Origin: Branchiostoma belcheri
Lineage: Eukaryota > Chordata > Leptocardii > Amphioxiformes > Branchiostomatidae
NCBI RefSeq assembly: GCF_001625305.1
Contig: NW_017804076.1
Location: forward strand, 2,529,223-2,593,222
Reading direction: 5' to 3'
DNA: 64,000 nt
The notes under the pieces are model-generated. The model saw only the letters and a list, made by a program, of their open reading frames with translations. It was not told where the DNA came from and searched no databases. Within the stretch, counting starts at the first letter, position 1. Every line of letters starts with the position of its first letter. The position numbers and the translations under genes were made by a program. Positions 58,322-64,000 of the stretch are shown here, piece by piece.

Positions 58322-61300
58322 ATGAACGGTGGACAAACGACGAGTCGTGTAGCCTTGGTGAGTGTGATCTCAATAGCGTTTAAGCAAGGACATCATAATG
58401 CCCTTGGTTTATAAGTGAAGAAAGAGAACTGAGACCAGTAGAAACTGGCAGAAATGAGGTGAAAATTAGCCAATGGAGTTTATTGACAGGCCATCGAAGA
58501 ATGTACAGTTTTGCCACACTAGGGTCATTCCAGGAGTGAACGAAACGATGAGGACATTTCTAGCCTATTTTCTGTCAAATTTGTCGTGCATTTTGTGTCC
58601 CAAACAAGTCGCGCTACCGTCATTTGTTCTGGGCCTCTGGCCTCTCGCGGCCCCAATACAACACCCATATCTTAAAGTAACCTGAGCAGAGTGCAGATTG
58701 ACGAGGGACTTGATACTAGTAGCCGGCAAGGACAAATGCCGACTGTTGTAGGTGGAACGACTGCCATGTTTCGGGCATGAGTTCACTGGTGCATGTCGTA
58801 GTAAAGAAAACACCTGACGGTTAGTATTCCCACATCGCCAGGTGACCGGGTCCAACAAGGGCATCGGGTTTGAGATTGTCCGAAGGTTATGCAAGGAATT
58901 CGACGGGATCGTCTACCTAACAGGCAAGTATATACCTGACCGTCTTTATCCAACGTAAACTAAACGGTGGTTTCTTTTATATGCACGAGACTGACGTTTG
59001 TGTTCTTTTAAAAGCACTCTTTAGGCCATGTCGCTCGCGCTGGCATTTTTGTCCATTCCCAAAAAATGTTTCGACCATGCTGTAAATCGAACAGAGCAGA
59101 TGCAAAATGAGCAAATGTATGCCGTGAATTGCAAAACAGTTATTGGAAAACGATACTTGTTATGTCCATGAAGGTATGATAGAGATGTTATGTCGTCGAG
59201 TGCAGGAATAAATTCCAAAGAAAAGAAGAAAATGTGTAGAAATGAAAACGAACAGTTTATTATTATTTGGCATACCGTCTGGGGGTTTAGTCATTTGTTC
59301 AACCTTCATGACCACGTACATTTCATAATGAAGGCAAATTTTTTGCAAAACTCTCGAAACTCTCAAAAATTCGCACTCTCGAATCAGTTTTGGCATTCCC
59401 ATAGGACGTCATCCATGTAATCAAATCAACATGGCCTAACCAAATGACATCATGTAGAAATTGATATCTCCGCACTCAGATATCGATGAACATCTCGGAC
59501 AGGAGGCTGTCCAAAAGCTGAAGTCTGAGGGCCTGAACCCCAGCTTCCACCAGTTGGACATCACAAATGACCAGAGTATCCAGGCAGTGAAGAAGCATCT
59601 ACTGGACAAGCATGGTGGCCTGGATGTGCTGGTTAATAATGCAGGGTTTGGTCTTAAGGTTTGTAGCTTCCATCACTCAAAAAAAAAAAAAAAAAAAACG
59701 AAGACTAAACATATGCTTGGAGAGGAAGGGAGTACCTTCCTCTCATGCCAACATACCTTCCATTTTCATTATCATATTTGACATCCGGATCCATTTTAGA
59801 CCTATCGTATTCATAAACTGAGAAAAGAAAGGCGTTGTCTTACCTATTTTAAAGTTCTTTCAATGAGATGTAATTCAGTCAAGTTTTCTTTTCTGTCAAG
59901 CATTCGCATGCTAGTAATTTTTCTCTCATCTAACAATCCATCCAAAGACATGACACACATAATTTGCACCGAAACGACTTTTCATAGATGTTTTAATAGT
60001 TTTTTTTACCTCTAGCCTGAAATAAGAGATGAAGTTCCCTACGCCATCCAGGCGGAGAAGTCAGTCGGCGTCAACTTCTCCGGAACCCTGGCAGTTAGTA
60101 AAGCTCTGCTGCCAATCATCAGGCCTCATGGAAGGTAGGCGGGCTATCGAATCTCATGCGATGCGAAAGAGGACACTGATGAAAAATTTTGACGAATTTC
60201 CAATCCCCTTTTTTTGCGCGAGACAAGTTACGAAATTGAAACGCCACTGCTTAATATGACAGCAGAATTGGTGCATTGTTCAATTCAAAGAGTTACGTCT
60301 TTTCCCAGGGTTGTGAACATGTCCAGTCAGTCCAGTAACAAGGCCATACGGAACTGCAGTGCCGAGTTACAGGCGAGGTTTAGGGACAGGAGCATGAAAG
60401 AAGAAGAACTTGTGATGTTGATGAACAAATACATCGAGTGAGTGTGCTCCAGACGTCTCTCATCTAAAATAGTGTCTGACAAAGCGAAGGGAAGTTCGAA
60501 ATGAATTACAGGGTTGTGTATAGTGATTATAGTTATTATATCTTCATTGTTAGATGCAAAAAAAACTGTGTTGACAGTTCTCTATCTATCTAATCAGACT
60601 TACAGGCGGCCCTCGTTTGTGCCGCGTAAGGAACTAGTCTGAATGGCACAGAGGATAATGCTTCTTTGTTTTTGTGTCATGTCGTACAATATTGTACTTC
60701 GGTTGTCGTTTGGGTTATGGGAACGTATTATAGAACCTCATACAATTATTATGTAAAGCATACAAGTCATGTTTCTGTTTCTATAGCATGGCCAGGGTGG
60801 GGAAGCACAAGGAGCATGGCTACCCGAACTCAGCCTACGCCATGTCCAAAATCGGAGTGACGTCACTGACGTACATCCAAGCACGGGAGATGGAAGAGGA
60901 TCCGAGAGAGGACATCCTGGTCAACTGTGTACGTACGAGAGTCAGTGTGTCTCTTAAAGGCATTCAATGCAATTTCAGGAAAAACGGGATTTTCCAAGTC
61001 AATTTTCTGGCCATTCTATCAAGTCGAGTCAATACTACCCCATACCATACTGATATCTGGAAGACAAAAATGCGATGTCATTGACGGAAACGGTCGCTTG
61101 TTTTGTATCGTAGGCTGGTTCGACTCCTCACCGGTAACTTGTATTGCCGCCCTGAAATTGCATCGAATGCCTTGAAACACGCAACCGTCAAAGAATTGTT
61201 TGGAAACGGGGAACATTTTATATAGTAAACTATGGAACACAATGGAGGGGGACATAAAACAGACGATACAAATCACCTCTACAGGTTGTCTCTTCCAAAA

Positions 61301-61833
61301 ATATTCTCACGAAAATTTACTATAAAATTGAAATAAGCAAATTTCATTGTTGTTTGTGTCAGTGCTGTCCAGGTTGGTGCAAGACTGACATGGCAGGCTG
61401 GGAGAATCCACCAAGGACTGCTGCTGAAGGTAGGACTCATTCTGGAATCGGTAGTATCGATATGTGGGTCTGATAGTAAGCTTTTCCCTAGTCTCATGTA
61501 CTTTTGTTGTGGTTGTCCTATAAAATAAAGTATTCTATTTACAAAGTTGAATAGTACATCGAACAAATCATAGCAGTAACTCCTGTTGAATTATTTAGAA
61601 TAAACAAGTTTCATATTGAAATAAATGTTTGAACTTTGATGTAGGCTTTATTTACCACAGTATGGCTGCACTGGACTTGTCACTGTACGCTTTACAACAG
61701 TCGAGCATTTCATTCATTTCTTACAATTGTTACACCAGGTGCAGACACACCCGTGTTCCTGGCCCTCTTACCACCCAACACTGCAGAGGCACAGGGACTG
61801 ATGTACCACGACCGCAAACCTATACCTTTCTGA
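58322..61833 (+). CDS. Carbonyl reductase, CBR1-like, most divergent member (copy C)
   Basis: Eight exons: 58322-58357, 58842-58923, 59480-59658, 60016-60134, 60309-60437, 60787-60928, 61363-61429, 61739-61833, giving 282 aa. Exon 1 is longer (MNGGQTTSRVAL). Motifs are intact: TGSNKGIG 14-21, NNAG 92-95, VNMSS, and YAMSK with Tyr199 and Lys203. Exon 4 differs strongly from the other copies (PEIRDEVPYAIQAEKSVGVN and SGT instead of the PFGTQAEDT.G.NFFGT pattern), in the segment after NNAG that lines the substrate pocket, so substrate range may differ; that is inference. Intron 2 begins GC rather than GT (CAG|GCAAGT). Most of exon 3 is nevertheless base-identical to copy B. Confidence 0.93.
59679..59697. 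repeat. A-tract
   Basis: About 19-20 consecutive A residues just after exon 3 of copy C, in intron 3. Confidence 0.85.
60956..61173. mobile_element. MITE, AAAGGCATTC family, in intron 6 of copy C
   Basis: The clearest ends of the family: AAAGGCATTCAATGCAATTT(CAGG) at the left and its inverted counterpart (CCTG)AAATTGCATCGAATGCCTT at the right. It is 218 bp, shorter internally than the 14.75 kb copy. Confidence 0.85.
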
Positions 61834-61849
61834 GTAATCTAAAAATGAA

Positions 61850-62583
61850 CTGAAAAAAATACACCGGGTACCATAGAATCTCGGGGTTTTGTTTATTTGT
61901 GTCTACCTTCTGCATGGAAAGTGTAGCTGGTTTCATTTAAATGTGTTGAATATCGGATAAGTTGTACGCGTACGATTTTATTATCATCATGGAGTTAACC
62001 TCCTTGTTATTATGAGTGCAAATTAGAAACTTTTAAGTGATAGTTTAAAAACGTTATCAGGGCTACATGAACAAGTGCATGGATTTTCGTTTTCTTTTTC
62101 TGCATGTTCGTTTGACAAAATCCATTCCTTGGTTCCATGCCCAGTACAATGGAGAACCTAATAAAACTAACTAACTAACTAACTAACTACACAACTAACT
62201 AACTGACTAACTAACTACACAACTAACTAACTGCCTAACTATACAACATAAAAAGAACGAAGGAGCCATGATAGAAACGTCACCCCACACCTGACCTACG
62301 TGTGACCCCGGAATCAAAACAAAACGCAGCGCCGCCAACGCCCAACAGCAAAGGAATGAATGACAAAGAAATGTCACCTGACACTGAGATGAAAAAATCG
62401 CACCACCGCCATGACTTGCAAAAAAATTCCATACACACGCGCCCTTACCTGTGTGCCGTTGTCATGCGCACAATGGTTACCTAACCCAGTCTAAAGCCGT
62501 GTGTGCTACAGCAAGCTTACACAACCGTTAACAGTCTACGCTATTAGTACCTCTGCCAACTGCCTGTGAACCAAGAACCAGCG
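61850..62583. other. Intergenic region between copies C and D
   Basis: No gene. Contains an (AACT)n microsatellite at 62,165-62,243 and, from about 62,230, the presumed promoter of copy D. No regulatory motif is called. Confidence 0.45.
62165..62243. repeat. (AACT)n microsatellite
   Basis: Imperfect AACT units with AACTACAC and AACTGACT variants, about 79 bp. Confidence 0.9.
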
Positions 62584-64000
62584 ATGAGTCGTGTAGCCGT
62601 GGTGAGTGTGATTTTTGACGTTCTATTCCTTTGCCGATGTGATTTTTGCTCAGTAGCTAAAATACTAGCCCCTGGGTATTCGGCGACAACGCACAATTTT
62701 CTGACAGCCACGGGATTCTTGAATGATGCTTGCCGAGATATCGGTCATTGCGTGGGCCCCTTATTCTCTTCTTGTGTAGCCAATTAAGGGCTGAATTATG
62801 AGGAGCTTACAATCATTGGGGCCGAATCACAGGGGTACGGACTGGCTGCCTTTCGGCTCTAACTCAGGTGACCTCAATACGACCCCAGGTGTGACCATAA
62901 GACTGTTAGGTTTAAATCACTCACACTGGGAAGGACCCCTACTATTTTCCACAAGTCTGGTGGCTTCTCTTGTGTGGGGTGCGTGGCTCTTATTGGGGCA
63001 AGCCCGTCTTTGACTGGTCTCTAATTTAACATGCGAAACGTATGATTTAAAAGTACAGTTTTTTTTTGTCCCTTCGCCAGGTGACCGGATCAAACAAGGG
63101 GATCGGGCTGGAAATAGCTCGAGGATTGTGTAAACAATTCGACGGGACTGTCTACTTAACAGGTAATAATTACCTTTATATCATTGAATTAACTGAAGCA
63201 AAGGGTCTTATAAGTGTCATCATGTCTATGAACTTTATCATCTTCTCTCTCAACTATTATATACGTTTGTTACATATAAGGTTAACACGTTGACCGGTGG
63301 TAAATGTTGTGTTTTCCCCAACACAGCTAGAAATGAGAAGCTCGGACAGGAGGCTGTTCAAAAGCTGAAGTCTGAGGGCCTGAACCCCAGCTTCCACCAG
63401 TTGGACATCACAAATGAGCAGAGTATTCAGGCACTGAAGCAGCATCTGCAGGACAAGCATGGGGGCCTGGATGTGCTGGTCAACAACGCAGGGTTTGCCT
63501 ACAAGGTTCGTTTCGTTTGTCTAGTTTTTATAAACAAATATATACTCCATTACATGAAGCTGGGGCTTGCTGAGAGGACAGGTGTCCTTGCTGGTGCAAT
63601 TCCAGCCGATTCCGCTTAAAGGCGCAACTTCTGAGCCAATGTCACAATTTCGTTTTATTTGCAGAATGCAGATCCGACCCCATTTGGGACCCAAGCAACA
63701 GACTCTGTGGGGATCAACTTCTTTGGAACCATGGCCACTAGCAAAGCTCTGCTGCCAATCATCAGGCCTCATGGAAGGTGGGCGGAGCTATATCAAGTCT
63801 GATGCAAATTGGAATACAAGTTTCAGATGAGTTGTAAATACAAATTCCATTTTTATGGCACAAAACAACACGTAATCCGAGGACGTTATATACGTAATTG
63901 ATGCTCATTTCATAACCTGAACTTACAAATTTTTACTATTTATGCTATTCTCTAGGGTAGTGAATGTATCCAGTCAAGTCAGCCAGATGTCTATAAAGAA
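62584..64000 (+). CDS. Carbonyl reductase, CBR1-like (copy D), cut by the window end
   Basis: Exons seen: 62584-62601, 63081-63162, 63327-63505, 63665-63777, and 63956 to the edge, covering the first 145 codons. It starts MSRVAV and has TGSNKGIG at 8-15, NNAG at 86-89, and NADPTPFGTQATDSVGINFFG in exon 4, with N-A-D-P closer to vertebrate CBR1 than the other copies. The window ends just after VNVSSQVSQ, so the catalytic Tyr/Lys cannot be checked. Intron phases so far (0,1,0,2) match the other copies. Confidence 0.93.
62795..63015 (-). mobile_element. SINE 3'-part fragment in intron 1 of copy D
   Basis: 'ctggctgcc.ttcggc.ctaactcaggtgacctcaatac' is the reverse complement of the tail region of the SINE at 44.5-44.64 kb, and 'gtggggtgcgtggctcttattgggg' continues the match. 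The tRNA-like head is absent. Confidence 0.5.

Noticed and set aside
1..64000. CRISPR arrays, operons, phage or plasmid modules
   Set aside because: All well-supported genes are spliced metazoan genes; tandem repeats found are microsatellites, a minisatellite or transposon ends.

Overview
This is a window of animal nuclear DNA. It has spliced genes with long introns, TATA/AATAAA-type signals, many MITEs and SINEs, and a LINE. The best fit is an invertebrate deuterostome, most likely amphioxus (Branchiostoma): the CLP1 and DNAJB6-like proteins are close to vertebrate length and layout, introns are rich in TACATGTA, and MITE/SINE density is high. The species is an inference, since no search could be run.

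Layout. (1) 1-11.25 kb: repeats plus exons of an unrecognised minus-strand gene. Its first coding exon is at 10,796-11,030 in a CpG-rich segment, and two phase-compatible exons lie at 4.8 and 3.1 kb. (2) 12.6-17.9 kb: a nested transposon stack, other MITEs and a LINE C-terminal relic. (3) 19.07-22.72 kb (+): a six-exon membrane-anchored prolyl 4-hydroxylase-like gene, 481 aa. (4) 25.7-35.6 kb (-): a ten-exon DNAJB6-like co-chaperone, 345 aa, with an in-phase exon encoding a RanBP2-type zinc finger. Its likely noncoding first exon is at about 40.03 kb. (5) 40.45-46.01 kb (+): a complete ten-exon CLP1 (427 aa), divergent from the DNAJB gene, with a U12-type AT-AC intron. Between the two genes is a perfect four-pentamer heat-shock element. 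(6) 46.44-48.2 kb (+): a 5'-truncated LINE with an intact RT reading frame. (7) 48.95-64.0 kb (+): four tandem carbonyl-reductase (CBR1-like SDR) genes. Three are complete (274, 276, 282 aa), the fourth runs off the end, and all share intron phases 0,1,0,2,2,0,1.

How they relate. DNAJB and CLP1 probably share a divergent promoter of a few hundred bases. The carbonyl reductases are a recent tandem family, with signs of local gene conversion in exon 3 and of transposon insertion after duplication. The most notable points are the DnaJ/zinc-finger fusion exon, the AT-AC intron in CLP1, the heat-shock element, and a MITE family whose paralogous copies preserve the empty sites of later insertions. 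No dedicated prokaryotic-type system, CRISPR array, rRNA or convincing intact tRNA gene was seen.
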